A DNA stretch of 64,000 nt, taken from the NCBI GenBank assembly GCA_003211135.1, contig QCTN01000002.1, forward strand, positions 1 to 64,000, written 5' to 3'. The notes beneath the pieces were generated by a model. That model ran no database searches and was not told the DNA's origin. It saw nothing but the letters and a program-made list of their open reading frames with translations. A program made the position numbers and the translations under genes. Shown piece after piece: positions 11,763 through 22,630 of this stretch (positions within the stretch are counted from its first letter, which is position 1; every line of letters begins with the position of its first letter). The DNA comes from Prochlorococcus sp. AG-673-L20. GTDB taxonomy: Bacteria; Cyanobacteriota; Cyanobacteriia; PCC-6307; Cyanobiaceae.

Positions 11763-12314
11763 CTAGAGATAAATATCAATTGAACTTCTTCCAGAAGTTT
11801 TTAACCAATTTTCAATATCTAAGTATCCACCAGGATAAAGTCTTACGGCCTTAGACCAAACTTGCGCAGCCTTATCGAACCATATATCTCTTTGATCTAA
11901 ATCACCATTCTGTTCAGCATCCCTCCCCCTTTTTTCATAAATTAGACCTATATTCTTAAGGCAAGATGGCTGTTTTGGATTTTCAACTAAGGCCTTTTGA
12001 TAAGTTTCTATAGATCGATCTTCCTCTCCATTACTCATATAAATTATTGCCATATTCTTTAAAGTTTCTCCTCTATCAATTTTATTTTCTTCTAGTAATA
12101 AACTTTCGTTATAATATTCCAGAGCCTCTGAATAATCGCCATTATTTTGTGCAGCTAATCCATCTCTATAATATATGTAAGCTTTTTTTTCTTTATCTGC
12201 AATAGGCATTATTTTTACAATAGATTCAGCAATAACAGTAAAAGCTTTATCAATGAAATTGTCTCTGTTTTGATTATTAGGCACTTTTTTGTGTAATAAA
12301 ATTAAATTAGTCAA
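11763..12314 (-). CDS. ycf3: Photosystem I assembly protein Ycf3 (TPR)
   Basis: [35 protein letters not shown] pattern and conserved family sequence. Confidence 0.94.
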   Translation of the reverse strand: MTNLILLHKKVPNNQNRDNFIDKAFTVIAESIVKIMPIADKEKKAYIYYRDGLAAQNNGDYSEALEYYNESLLLEENKIDRGETLKNMAIIYMSNGEEDRSIETYQKALVENPKQPSCLKNIGLIYEKRGRDAEQNGDLDQRDIWFDKAAQVWSKAVRLYPGGYLDIENWLKTSGRSSIDIYL

Positions 12315-12403
12315 TAAACTATTAATTATTTAAAAAGTTTATAACATTTATTATTATAGTAATTAATAAAGATAAGCATTAATTTGCTTTCATAGCAAAA
12401 AAT

Positions 12404-14701
12404 ATGAATAGTATTCAATTAAATATTACCGGTATGAAATGTGGGGGTTGTGTTAATACCGTAGAAAATATATTAAAAAATACGGATGGGGTCGAAAATG
12501 TTTCTGTTAACTTACTAACTGAAAGTGCCTATTTTGAAATCAACAAAACAGTTCCAAACATTGATCAGGTTTTAGAAAACCTCAAACAAAGCGGCTTTCC
12601 TTCAAAAATTTACATAAATGATTTTTCAAAAAAAGTAAATAAAGTTCAATTAGAAAAAAAAAAGAAATGGATTAATCAATGGAAAAAACTTAACTTTGCA
12701 CTATTACTTCTATTGTTTTCAGGATTAGGGCATTTAGCAGAGGGAGATTATTTAAATTTACCAATATTAGGAAATTTATTTTTTCATTCTGTACTAGCCA
12801 CATTAGCTTTATTCTTTCCTGGAAGAGAAATTGTAATCAAAGGATTCAAATCATTTATTAATAATCGACCAGATATGGATTCTTTAGTAGCTCTGGGAGT
12901 AACTAGTGCTTATACAACAAGTCTATTATCATTAATATTTCCTTCTACTGGTTTTCCCTGTTTTTTTAATGAACCAGTCATGTTATTAGGGTTTATACTT
13001 ATTGGACGTTTTTTAGAAGAAAGAGCAAAGTATCAAACTGGTTCTTCAATTGGAGAATTATTAGATCTCCAACCGGAAATGGCAAATCTTTGTATAGAAG
13101 CAAATAAAGTTAAATCAGTCAGAGTACATTCTTTAAAAATAGAAGATGAAATTCAATTATTAGCTGGAGATCGTGTACCTGCTGACTGCATTGTTATTAA
13201 TGGAAATTCGTCTGTAGATGTTTCTCATATTACAGGTGAATCTAAACCCATAAGTGTTCACCCTGGTGAACATTTACTTAATGGCTCGTTAAATTTAATT
13301 TCCACTTTAAGACTAAAGGTTATCAAAGTGGGAGACGAAACTTCTCTAGCAAAACTGGTTAATCTTATCGAATCAGTTCAATCTAAAAAACCTCCTATTC
13401 AGAGAATCGCTGATCAAATTGCGGGGAAATTTACATACTTCGTACTCTTTATTGCAACTTCAAGCTTCTTTTTTTGGTGGAAAGGGGCAAAACAAATTTG
13501 GCCCGATTTGTTAATAAACAATCATCATGGATTGATAACAACCTCTAACCATACTTTACATAATTCATTAGGTAGTAATGCAGAAAATTTTTTAACTTTA
13601 GCCATTCAACTCTCAATTGCTGTTTTAGTAATTGCCTGTCCTTGCGCATTAGGTCTTGCTACTCCAACTGTCATAACTGTTGCTTCAGGTAAAGCTGCAA
13701 AAAAAGGCGTTTTATTTAAAGGCGGAGACAAAATAGAAATGGCATCAAAAATTAATCATATTATTTTTGATAAAACAGGGACACTGACTAAAGGAAAACC
13801 TTACATAATCGATTATTTAAATACTGCTGATAAACTATTTCTATTAAAAATATCTGCAAGTTTAGAAAGTCAAAGCCGTCATCCCATAGCAAGTGCATTA
13901 GTTAATGAAGCCAAAAAACAAAATCTTAGCTTGCTAAAAATCAAAAACATCAATACAGAATCTGGTAGAGGTATATCAGGAGAACTTGATTCAATTGATG
14001 GGGTAATCAATATTGGAAGTGTTGAATGGTTGCAAAGCAAAGGAATAATAATTAATAGTAATTCAAAAAAAATATTAGATAATGAAGAAAACAAATCCCA
14101 TTCGGTTGTTGGAGTATGTATAAATAATAAATTACTAGGATTTATTTTATTAGGTGACTTATTGAGAGAAGACTCTATTAGTTCTGTGCAAAAATTAAGA
14201 GAGGATAATTATAATATTAATATTTTAAGCGGAGATAGAAAGGAAACTGTTGTTGAATTGGCCAAGAAATTGAATAGTCCAGAAGTTGAAATAAAATGGG
14301 ATCTTCTTCCAGAAATGAAATTAAAAATAATTGAAAAGTTAAAAAAGAATAATAAAGTTGCAATGATTGGAGATGGAATAAATGATGCACCTGCTTTGGC
14401 AGCTTCAAATTTAGGAATAGCAGTTGGTTCAGGTACCCAGATTGCTAAAGCAAATGCAGATGTTGTTTTAATGGGTGATCAGTTATCTGGATTACCTTAT
14501 GCACTTAGTCTTGCAAAAAGCACAATAGGAAAAATTAAACAAAATCTATTATGGGCTTTTGGCTATAACTTGATTGCAATTCCAATAGCTGGAGGTATTT
14601 TATTTCCAAAATATGGCATTCTTCTAACACCATCAATTGCAGCATTATTGATGGCAACAAGTTCAATAACCGTTGTTATAAATGCTTTATCTTTAGAATA
14701 A
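12404..14701 (+). CDS. Heavy-metal (Cu-type) P-type ATPase
   Basis: HMA motif GMKCGGC; CPCALGL membrane motif; DKTGTLT; GDGINDAPALA. Confidence 0.95.
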   Translation: MNSIQLNITGMKCGGCVNTVENILKNTDGVENVSVNLLTESAYFEINKTVPNIDQVLENLKQSGFPSKIYINDFSKKVNKVQLEKKKKWINQWKKLNFALLLLLFSGLGHLAEGDYLNLPILGNLFFHSVLATLALFFPGREIVIKGFKSFINNRPDMDSLVALGVTSAYTTSLLSLIFPSTGFPCFFNEPVMLLGFILIGRFLEERAKYQTGSSIGELLDLQPEMANLCIEANKVKSVRVHSLKIEDEIQLLAGDRVPADCIVINGNSSVDVSHITGESKPISVHPGEHLLNGSLNLISTLRLKVIKVGDETSLAKLVNLIESVQSKKPPIQRIADQIAGKFTYFVLFIATSSFFFWWKGAKQIWPDLLINNHHGLITTSNHTLHNSLGSNAENFLTLAIQLSIAVLVIACPCALGLATPTVITVASGKAAKKGVLFKGGDKIEMASKINHIIFDKTGTLTKGKPYIIDYLNTADKLFLLKISASLESQSRHPIASALVNEAKKQNLSLLKIKNINTESGRGISGELDSIDGVINIGSVEWLQSKGIIINSNSKKILDNEENKSHSVVGVCINNKLLGFILLGDLLREDSISSVQKLREDNYNINILSGDRKETVVELAKKLNSPEVEIKWDLLPEMKLKIIEKLKKNNKVAMIGDGINDAPALAASNLGIAVGSGTQIAKANADVVLMGDQLSGLPYALSLAKSTIGKIKQNLLWAFGYNLIAIPIAGGILFPKYGILLTPSIAALLMATSSITVVINALSLE

Positions 14702-15346
14702 ATGAGAGGTAAATTTATTGTTATCGAAGGAATTGATGGTTGCGGCAAGACGACCCAAATTGATAAAATTTCTAGATGGATACCATCAAGTGGTCTTTTG
14801 AGGGGAAATTCAAAATTAGTAAAAACCAGAGAACCTGGAGGAAGCTTATTAGGAAAAAAAATTAGAAATCTAATACTTGACAATAATAAAGATAATAAAC
14901 CCTCTTCACTAGCTGAATTATTGCTTTATTCTGCCGATAGGGCAGAACATATTGCCAAAACTATATCACCTGCTTTAGAAAATCAAGACTGGGTAATTAG
15001 CGATAGATTTTGTGACTCTACACTTGCTTATCAAGGTTATGGTAGAAATATAAATTTGGATATTATAAAAAATATCGAATCTATTGTTTGTCAAGGAGAG
15101 TCTCCAGACCTGACTATTTTTCTTGAAATTTCAGCAGAAGAGAGTGTTTTACGAAGGGAAAATTTTATTCCAGATAGGATAGAATCTGAAGGAATAAAAT
15201 TTCTAGAAAAAGTTAATGAAGGTTTTAAGTTGATCGCCAAAGAAAAAAATTGGACAATAATATCTGCTGAACAAGATATTAAAAGTATTTCTAATGAAAT
15301 AAAAGAAACCTTACTAAAAAAGTTTTCTCAAGTGAATAATGATTGA
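14702..15346 (+). CDS. tmk: Thymidylate kinase
   Basis: [16 protein letters not shown]-loop; [18 protein letters not shown] directly abuts the previous stop. Confidence 0.96.
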   Translation: MRGKFIVIEGIDGCGKTTQIDKISRWIPSSGLLRGNSKLVKTREPGGSLLGKKIRNLILDNNKDNKPSSLAELLLYSADRAEHIAKTISPALENQDWVISDRFCDSTLAYQGYGRNINLDIIKNIESIVCQGESPDLTIFLEISAEESVLRRENFIPDRIESEGIKFLEKVNEGFKLIAKEKNWTIISAEQDIKSISNEIKETLLKKFSQVNND

Positions 15347-16298
15347 TCTTAAAACTGATAGTCTTTTAATTAATAGAGAAGTTTATGAAAATCTAGAAAG
15401 TATAATTAGGAGAAAAGCATTCTCCAACGGTTATATATTTTATGGTCCTGAAGGTATAGGGAAAAAACAAACTGCTATAAAATTTATTCAAGAAATATTC
15501 GATAAATATTCGTCTAATTCAAATATTGAAAAAAAAATCATAGATAAAAACCACCCTGATTTTTTATTAATTGAGCCAACCTATTTTTTTAAAGGTAATC
15601 TTATAAATCGTTCAGAAGCTGAACCTTCAAAAAATAATAAAGGAATAATAAGAATAGAGCAAATTAGAAATTTAAAGACTTTTCTAGGTCAAAAATCTAT
15701 TGAATCAGGGGGGAAAATTGTATTAATTGATGATGCTCACCTTTTAAATGAAGCTTCATCAAATTGTCTCTTAAAGACATTAGAGGAGCCTACTAACGGT
15801 ATATTTATTCTTTTAACTTCTAGGCTTAACTTACTTTTAGATACAATCATCTCAAGATGTCAACTTATAAGATTTAAATCTTTTTCATATAAACAACTTG
15901 AGATTTTCATAAGAAATAATTTAGATTCTTCAGTTTTGGATATTTATGAAGGAATAAATTTAAAAGATTTTATTACTACAGCAAATGGATCTCCAGGAAA
16001 AATACTAAAAGATATAAAACATTGGAATGAATTACCAAATGAAATCAAAGAAAACTTTGACTTTCCATTGAGTGATAATTTAGAAATACTAAAATTTGCA
16101 AAAATAATATCTGAAGGAATAGACATTGATCAACAAATATTTTTAATAAATTTAGTTCAAAAAAAATGTTGGGCAAAAACAAAAAATAAAAAGATTGTCA
16201 AAAAATTAGAAGACCTGAAAGTACACCTCTTAGGTTTTGTACAACCCAGACTGGCTTGGGAAGTAACTTTATTAAAAATTGCAATTGAAGATTTATAA
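15339..16298 (+). CDS. holB: DNA polymerase III delta prime subunit
   Basis: [42 protein letters not shown]; overlaps the tmk stop. Confidence 0.9.
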   Translation: MIDLKTDSLLINREVYENLESIIRRKAFSNGYIFYGPEGIGKKQTAIKFIQEIFDKYSSNSNIEKKIIDKNHPDFLLIEPTYFFKGNLINRSEAEPSKNNKGIIRIEQIRNLKTFLGQKSIESGGKIVLIDDAHLLNEASSNCLLKTLEEPTNGIFILLTSRLNLLLDTIISRCQLIRFKSFSYKQLEIFIRNNLDSSVLDIYEGINLKDFITTANGSPGKILKDIKHWNELPNEIKENFDFPLSDNLEILKFAKIISEGIDIDQQIFLINLVQKKCWAKTKNKKIVKKLEDLKVHLLGFVQPRLAWEVTLLKIAIEDL

Positions 16299-16326
16299 AG
16301 TCACTCAAATACTCTTTTGATTAAGT

Positions 16327-17082
16327 TTAATTTGTAGATTCTGCAAACTCTTGCATTCCATTATCAACTTGAGCTTCTACAGGCAATTCAAGACAATATC
16401 CTGCCCCATAAACAGTTTTTATATATTTTGGCTTGCGAGGGTCAGGTTCTAATTTTGTTCTTAAGTGTCTAACGTGAACTCTAATTGTCTCAATATCATC
16501 ATCAGGTTCGTAACCCCATACTTCTTTTAATATCAATGCTGGAGAGACTGTTTGACCATGTCTTTGTAGTAAACAGTGCAGTAGTTCAAATTCTAAATGA
16601 GTGAGTCTAATGGCAGATTCGAACCAAATAGCTTCAAATCTTTCCGGGACAAGAGTAAGGGGTCCATAATTTAAAATTTCTTGTTCATTAGTTGAATTTA
16701 ATTGTGCTCTATTAGTTCTTCTCAATAAAGCTTTAATACGAACATATAATTCTTCTAAATCAAATGGTTTTGTAATGTAATCATCAGCACCTGAGTTAAA
16801 ACCAGTCACTTTATCTTTGAGACCACCCAAAGCTGTAATCATTAATATAGGAATATTTGAAGTTCTTTCATCTCTTCTAAGTCTTTGGCATAATGTCAAA
16901 CCATCAACACTAGGTAACATTAAATCAAGAAGAATTAAATCAGGAGAATATTGAAGAGCTAAAGCCTGACCTTTAATACCATCTTCAGCTTTTTGAACAT
17001 CAAAACCAGAATGTTCAAGATGTCCAGATACCAATTCACGCATATCACGATCATCTTCTATCAAAAGGATTGAAATTTTCAT
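16327..17082 (-). CDS. rpaA: OmpR-family response regulator RpaA
   Basis: Conserved RpaA segments ([47 protein letters not shown]). Confidence 0.92.
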   Translation of the reverse strand: MKISILLIEDDRDMRELVSGHLEHSGFDVQKAEDGIKGQALALQYSPDLILLDLMLPSVDGLTLCQRLRRDERTSNIPILMITALGGLKDKVTGFNSGADDYITKPFDLEELYVRIKALLRRTNRAQLNSTNEQEILNYGPLTLVPERFEAIWFESAIRLTHLEFELLHCLLQRHGQTVSPALILKEVWGYEPDDDIETIRVHVRHLRTKLEPDPRKPKYIKTVYGAGYCLELPVEAQVDNGMQEFAESTN

Positions 17083-17505
17083 ATCTAACGGATTATTAAA
17101 CCAAAATTAAGATTTTGTATAATGATTCTCTCAACAATTTGCATTTATTGCAGACTTAGATTAAAAACTCATATAAGTTAATGTAATAAAAAAACTAATA
17201 ACATCAAGCGATTAGACGAAAATATAAGATTTAAAGACAATATAAATTTTATAAATTCTTTCGATTTGCTTAATAATTTCTTAATAATTTAATATAAATC
17301 CATGTAAAATTTCAGGGTAATCCTAATCAAAATATAAGATTCATATATGAAAGTATTGAACTAACATAATTATTGACCATCCAAATTAAATCTTTTGTTT
17401 TTAAAATAAATTTTTTTTCGTAGAATAATATGTAAAATTATTTAGTAACTGGAAATCTTTTCAGATGCTAATGATTAACTTTATTATAAAAAAAACTGAA
17501 TATTA

Positions 17506-17865
17506 ATGAAAAAGAAATCTATTACTTACACCGATTTATCTAAAAAGCAGTTACAACATCTCAAAGAACTTTATATTCAAAAAAAAGTTGAATGCATGAG
17601 CCATAAAGAGTTAAAAGAATTTGTTTTAGAAATAATTAGCCATCAGATAAACGACACAATTGGAAAAGAGGAGGAAATGGAAGCATGGATGGAAATGTCT
17701 AAATTTTATGGAGATCAATTTGAGATTATAATTTTGGAGATTCAACAAAAATTTACAAACAACGAAAACTTACAAGATTTTGAAGAAGATTCAAAAGAGC
17801 ATAGATTAGAGTTGCTTGAAAAAAATAATATCGAACAGAGTAAACAAGATATGTGGGATGATTAA
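17506..17865 (+). CDS. Small acidic hypothetical protein, apparently picocyanobacterial
   Basis: 119-aa ORF, Glu/Lys-rich, ATG start, no recognised domain. Confidence 0.65.
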   Translation: MKKKSITYTDLSKKQLQHLKELYIQKKVECMSHKELKEFVLEIISHQINDTIGKEEEMEAWMEMSKFYGDQFEIIILEIQQKFTNNENLQDFEEDSKEHRLELLEKNNIEQSKQDMWDD

Positions 17866-18151
17866 CTCATTAAAAGTAGGTTATGAGGTGCTTTTAAAAT
17901 TTTTCCCTTTAGTTAGTTGTATTTTCAATAAAAAACAGAACCAAAGTGTTAAATATTAGACAAATTTTAGAGAATGAAATTAAACCTACCTTTAACATTT
18001 CATAAAAAGTACTAGCGGAAAAAGATAATTTCTCCAGCATATAACCCCCACTGTTTTTAAATTGAATAAAAACGATTTTTCAAAAAACTATTGAGGTATG
18101 TCTATCCAAAGTTTTAGTATAATATATTTATTAAATTTTAAATTAATCACC

Positions 18152-18451
18152 ATGATTAATAACTTTCACAAAGTAATTTTTTTCGTTTTATTAGGTTCTC
18201 TTAATCCAATTATCAACACTCAACAAGTTAAGGCGAATAGCGATCAATGGCAAGTTCATGAATGTCAATCAGATACTGATACAGATAATAATTCTGTTAT
18301 TGTCTGTGATGATGGGCAATCAATAGGAGTTTTTTGGAATGATGGATCATACGTAAATGGATATTGCGACAGTCAATCTTATGAGGTTGATTATGAAGGT
18401 TTATCTAAAAGAAGTGCAATATCTTGGGTAAATTATTTCTGCGACTATTAA
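18152..18451 (+). CDS. Small secreted Cys-containing hypothetical protein
   Basis: Probable signal peptide MINNFHKVIFFVLLGSLNPIINTQQVKA; mature part has several Cys. Start revised from 18098. Confidence 0.6.
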   Translation: MINNFHKVIFFVLLGSLNPIINTQQVKANSDQWQVHECQSDTDTDNNSVIVCDDGQSIGVFWNDGSYVNGYCDSQSYEVDYEGLSKRSAISWVNYFCDY

Positions 18452-18469
18452 ATCAAAAGAATTTATAGT

Positions 18470-18543
18470 AAAAAAACTCCAAGTAGAATGACTTTGCATG
18501 AGGTTAGTTGAAGTCTGTTGACATTAATTGAACTCCCCAGGCG
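18470..18543. repeat. Upstream copy of a 74-bp imperfect direct repeat (degenerate tRNA-Asn 3' end plus terminator)
   Basis: Ungapped hand alignment with 19286-19359: 63/74 identities; ends CTCCCCAGGCG versus tRNA CTCCCCGGGCG. Confidence 0.88.
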
Positions 18544-18606
18544 TAAATAAAATAAGATAAAAATTTTAATGATATGTTGTTTACAACTTTTAAAAGTATT
18601 CGTTAA

Positions 18607-19275
18607 GTGTTTTGCAGTGAATGTGGCAAGGAAATAAAAGATAATGCCAAATTCTGCAGTTCTTGTAGTGCCAATCAAACCTTAACTAATAGTGATCAAA
18701 GTAAATCTAATTTAAAAAATGATTCTAAAAACTTAATTTATGATGGTTTTAAAAGAATAAAAGAATATCAAATACAAGAATTTAAAGATTTAAAAAAAGA
18801 TGAGATTAAAAAAATAATTCTCAATGAAATTAATTTAACCTCTGCTGAAGAGGCAGAAAAATCTTATTTTTTAAAAAATATAATTCTCCAAAGATTTATT
18901 AATAACGAATACGAAGGAAAAGAGGGGAAACTATATGAGGATTTAATTTTTAAAAACTTCTCAAAAGAAATGAAAAAATTAATCACAAAGAAATTAACAG
19001 GAAAAGATAAAGAACCCAGTACGATGGAAAAAGTTTTTGGATTTTTACTTGGAATATGGATTATTAACACCTTTCTTGCAAATATTATCTTTGTTGGGTT
19101 TGCGAAAGAAGGTTGGTATATTCCTGGAATTTCAGACATAACTCCAGTGATTGTTATGGAAAAATATATATTTAGTGACAAAACAGAAATTAGATTGGGA
19201 ACTCAAGCAGAAATATGGAGATTAAACAGGACAAAAAGAATAATTAAAGAGGGCATCGATTATCTTCTTAAATAA
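18607..19275 (+). CDS. Zinc-ribbon protein with a C-terminal transmembrane segment (GTG start)
   Basis: MFCSECGKEIKDNAKFCSSC zinc ribbon; hydrophobic VFGFLLGIWIINTFLANIIFVGFA. Confidence 0.75.
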   Translation: MFCSECGKEIKDNAKFCSSCSANQTLTNSDQSKSNLKNDSKNLIYDGFKRIKEYQIQEFKDLKKDEIKKIILNEINLTSAEEAEKSYFLKNIILQRFINNEYEGKEGKLYEDLIFKNFSKEMKKLITKKLTGKDKEPSTMEKVFGFLLGIWIINTFLANIIFVGFAKEGWYIPGISDITPVIVMEKYIFSDKTEIRLGTQAEIWRLNRTKRIIKEGIDYLLK

Positions 19276-19285
19276 TTTACCTATT

Positions 19286-19330
19286 AAAAAAACTCCAAGT
19301 GTCATGACATAGCATGACGTTACTTGAAGT
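19286..19330 (-). terminator. Probable intrinsic terminator of tRNA-Asn
   Basis: Minus strand ACTTCAAGT-AAC-GTCATG-CTATGT-CATGAC-ACTTGGAGT followed by a T tract: 9 bp (one G-U) plus 6 bp separated by a 3-nt bulge. Confidence 0.75.
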
Positions 19331-19348
19331 CTCTTGACGTTTATTGAA

Positions 19349-19359
<11 letters not shown>
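19286..19359. repeat. Downstream copy of the 74-bp direct repeat, overlapping the tRNA-Asn 3' end
   Basis: Ungapped hand alignment with 18470-18543. Confidence 0.88.
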
Positions 19360-19420
<61 letters not shown>

Positions 19421-19469
19421 ATATATAAAAATTTAACTCTTACATGTACCTTATGACAAGGGGTAGGCA

Positions 19470-20153
19470 TTAATTATATTGAAAGTTAAATGGTTTCTGC
19501 CAATCTGATAAATTTCCATTCTTCAACTCTGCAACTGCATCTGCATAACTTAATTCCTCTAAACGATGAGTAATCCATAAAACAGTGAATGGGTTTCTTC
19601 TATTCTTTGTAAGGCCCTTAATTATTTCTAAAACTGCTAGTTGACTAGAACTATCTAATAGCGCTGTGGGCTCGTCCATAAGAATGAAATTCTTGTCACT
19701 TATCAATGAAGATGCAATAGTTAAACGTTGTTTTTGACCGCCGCTTAATGTATGAATCGACCTTTTATCAAATCCAGCTAGTCCAACCTTTTTTAGCGCA
19801 ATATCAATTTTATTAGAAATATCTTTTCTACTTAAATTTTGATTAATATTCAGAAGAAGTTCACTCCTACAGTTTGGCATTAATATTTGATGATCAGGAT
19901 TCTGAAAAACCATCCCAATGTTCGCTAATTTATTTATGACTCCATTGCTTGGTTTTAGAAGTCCATTAATTAACTTAAGTAAGGTACTCTTTCCACTTCC
20001 ATTTTTACCAACAATCATCCATAACCCATTTTTATTAATAGAAAAATTACAATTATTAATTACAAGCTCATTTTTTCCTGGCCATGAAAAACTCACATTT
20101 TTGAAAGTTACATTAGGTACTCCATTTTGCAAATTATCCTCGATATCGATCAT
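19470..20153 (-). CDS. ABC transporter ATP-binding protein (ECF/CbiO-like)
   Basis: GKNGSGKSTLLKLINGLLKPSNG, LSGGQKQRLTIASSL, FILMDEPTALLD. Confidence 0.88.
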   Translation of the reverse strand: MIDIEDNLQNGVPNVTFKNVSFSWPGKNELVINNCNFSINKNGLWMIVGKNGSGKSTLLKLINGLLKPSNGVINKLANIGMVFQNPDHQILMPNCRSELLLNINQNLSRKDISNKIDIALKKVGLAGFDKRSIHTLSGGQKQRLTIASSLISDKNFILMDEPTALLDSSSQLAVLEIIKGLTKNRRNPFTVLWITHRLEELSYADAVAELKNGNLSDWQKPFNFQYN

Positions 20154-20154
20154 T

Positions 20155-20424
20155 TTAAATATCTAAGGAAAATCCAGGTCTTTTTGATCCACCAGCAACT
20201 GCTGACTTTTCATATATCTGAACAGAAATAACTTCTTTAGCAAGAACAGTTATCAATTTATCCTGCACTTTTTCACAACTTAACTCGATTAAAGAAGAGT
20301 TTTGGTTATCACTATTCATATAATCTTTGATTTCATCATAGATTCTTTTAATATCCTCATACTCTTTCTTCTGAATTGAAAGGGGAAAGGGAGAATATCT
20401 TAGACTTATTTCAAGAGAATACAT
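20155..20424 (-). CDS. Conserved hypothetical protein
   Basis: 89-aa ORF abutting the ABC ATPase; looks conserved but family not named. Confidence 0.7.
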   Translation of the reverse strand: MYSLEISLRYSPFPLSIQKKEYEDIKRIYDEIKDYMNSDNQNSSLIELSCEKVQDKLITVLAKEVISVQIYEKSAVAGGSKRPGFSLDI

Positions 20425-20578
20425 AAAAGAATTGTAAATTTTTAATTATAAACAAACTATAGAACAATCTTTTCTAAGAAGTTGTTTTGAAATTAAGTTC
20501 AATTTAAAATTTTTTATAAAAGACATATAAATACATTTAAACTAGTAATGAACAAATTTAATTTTGTAAAAATTTTCC

Positions 20579-21547
20579 ATGGAAATAGCAAGTGATATTA
20601 CTTCTTTAGTTGGCAACACACCATTAGTAAAATTAGATCGCATAAAAAAATACTGTAATTGTCATCCAGAAATAATAGCGAAACTTGAAAGTTTTAATCC
20701 ATCAGCATCTGTCAAAGATCGTATCGCTTATTCGATGTTAAATTCAGCCGAAAAAGATGGTTTAATTTTACCGGGTAAAACAACATTAATTGAGGCAACA
20801 AGTGGAAATACTGGAATTGCTTTAGCAATGGTGGCAGCAGCTAAAGGTTATAGATTGATATTAACTATGCCAGATACTATGAGTATTGAGAGAAGAGCAA
20901 TGCTAAGAGCATATGGGGCAGAATTACAACTCACTCCAGGCAAAGAAGGAATGAAAGGTGCTCTAGATTTAGCAAGTGAATTATCTTCAAGTATTCCAAA
21001 TAGCTTTCAGTTTAATCAGTTTGAAAATCTTGCAAATCCAGAAATTCATGAAAGGACCACAGCTAAAGAAATTTGGGATCAATCTAATCACACTATTGAT
21101 GGATTAGTTACTGGAGTTGGTACAGGAGGAACCATAACTGGATGTTCTAGATTTCTAAAAAAAGTTAATCCAAATTGCAAAATATATGCAGTAGAGCCCG
21201 CAAAAAGCGCTGTCATTTCAGGTGAAAAAGCTGGTTCCCATTCTATCCAAGGGATTGGTGCAGGCTTCGTTCCTAAGGTACTTGATACTCAATTAATAGA
21301 TGAAATTTTCAAGATAGATGATGACGAAGCATTTTATTATGGGAGGTTATTAGCTCGATTAGAGGGTCTTTTATCAGGAATTAGTAGCGGAGCTGCTTTG
21401 GCAGCAACAATCAAAATAGGTCAAAGGAAAGAGCTTATTAATCAAAGATTAATAGTGATTCTTCCGAGTTTTGGAGAAAGATACTTATCTACAGCAATGT
21501 TTGAATCAAACACTGTAATTAAAGCTAGAGAAGACGGTTATCTATAG
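20579..21547 (+). CDS. cysK: Cysteine synthase (O-acetylserine sulfhydrylase)
   Basis: VGNTPLVKLD, SASVKDRIA PLP lysine, EATSGNTGIALA. Confidence 0.96.
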   Translation: MEIASDITSLVGNTPLVKLDRIKKYCNCHPEIIAKLESFNPSASVKDRIAYSMLNSAEKDGLILPGKTTLIEATSGNTGIALAMVAAAKGYRLILTMPDTMSIERRAMLRAYGAELQLTPGKEGMKGALDLASELSSSIPNSFQFNQFENLANPEIHERTTAKEIWDQSNHTIDGLVTGVGTGGTITGCSRFLKKVNPNCKIYAVEPAKSAVISGEKAGSHSIQGIGAGFVPKVLDTQLIDEIFKIDDDEAFYYGRLLARLEGLLSGISSGAALAATIKIGQRKELINQRLIVILPSFGERYLSTAMFESNTVIKAREDGYL

Positions 21548-21563
21548 GCAAAGGTATTTAGAT

Positions 21564-22241
21564 ATGATAAAAAATCTTTATAAAGAATTAGAGGTAAAAG
21601 AAAATGCAACTCAAGGTGAAATTAAATCATCTTATCGTCGTTTAGTTAAACAACATCACCCCGATGCAGGAGGTGAAAAAGATAGGTTTCTTGCAATACA
21701 AGATGCATGGGAGACTCTTAGTGATCGTTTTAAAAAAGAACAATATGATAAAACCCTATTTTCATCTAAAGAATCATCTAATTTCAGAAATGAAAATTGG
21801 GAAGAGAAAGTTAATACAACAAAATATAGTTCTACAATAAAAGATAATGAAGTTAAAAATTGGATTAAAAATATTTATAATCCTACCAATAGATTTATTA
21901 GCCAAATAATCAAACCTTTGAGTCAAGAAATAAAAGAACTATCCGCTGATCCATATGATGAAGAATTGATGGATAATTTTTGCAGTTACATTACTGTTTC
22001 CCAAAGAAAAATTGAAAAAGTTGATAAACTTTATAAGTCAATATCTGTACCGAATTCAATATCCTCTTTAGGTTTAGATCTTTATCATTGTTTTTCTCAA
22101 GTTAAAGATGCTTTATCGGAACTGGATAAGTACACACAAGGATATGTTGATGATTATTTATTTGATGGCAAAGAAATGATGAAAGAGGCAAAAAGAATCC
22201 AATCAAAAATGGCTTATGATAAAAAATCTATAATTTCCTGA
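21564..22241 (+). CDS. DnaJ-domain protein
   Basis: N-terminal J domain with HHPDAGG. Confidence 0.9.
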   Translation: MIKNLYKELEVKENATQGEIKSSYRRLVKQHHPDAGGEKDRFLAIQDAWETLSDRFKKEQYDKTLFSSKESSNFRNENWEEKVNTTKYSSTIKDNEVKNWIKNIYNPTNRFISQIIKPLSQEIKELSADPYDEELMDNFCSYITVSQRKIEKVDKLYKSISVPNSISSLGLDLYHCFSQVKDALSELDKYTQGYVDDYLFDGKEMMKEAKRIQSKMAYDKKSIIS

Positions 22242-22245
22242 ATAA

Positions 22246-22488
22246 CTATTCTGCAACTATATATTCTTTAATTTGGTCTAATTTAAACCAAACATCTGGT
22301 ACTGGCCGACGCCACCTTACTTGAGCATATTCTTCTTTAATACTTAGAATTTCCCCAGGACCTTCAAAAATATAACTAGGTAAATCTTTATCACTAGCTA
22401 ATGCTTCGACACTTTTATCATAAATACTTTTATCTATAAAGACTAAGCTTCCTTTCTTAAGGGGCTTCTTGGGTATCGACTCAGTCAT
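22246..22488 (-). CDS. ndhO: NAD(P)H-quinone oxidoreductase subunit O
   Basis: KKGSLVFIDKSIYDKSVEALASDKDLPSYIFEGPGEILSIKEEYAQVRWRRPVPDVWFKLDQIK matches NdhO; start revised to MTESIPKK. Confidence 0.88.
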   Translation of the reverse strand: MTESIPKKPLKKGSLVFIDKSIYDKSVEALASDKDLPSYIFEGPGEILSIKEEYAQVRWRRPVPDVWFKLDQIKEYIVAE

Positions 22489-22630
22489 GATGGGATTTAT
22501 TAATTTATTTGGATTTCTAAATTTATTATACAAAAACTTTTTTCATTAATTTTTTTTAAATTGATTACATCATAATAATTACAATCTATACAAAATTTTA
22601 ATAGTCTAGGTTTATTACATAATTAAAAAT

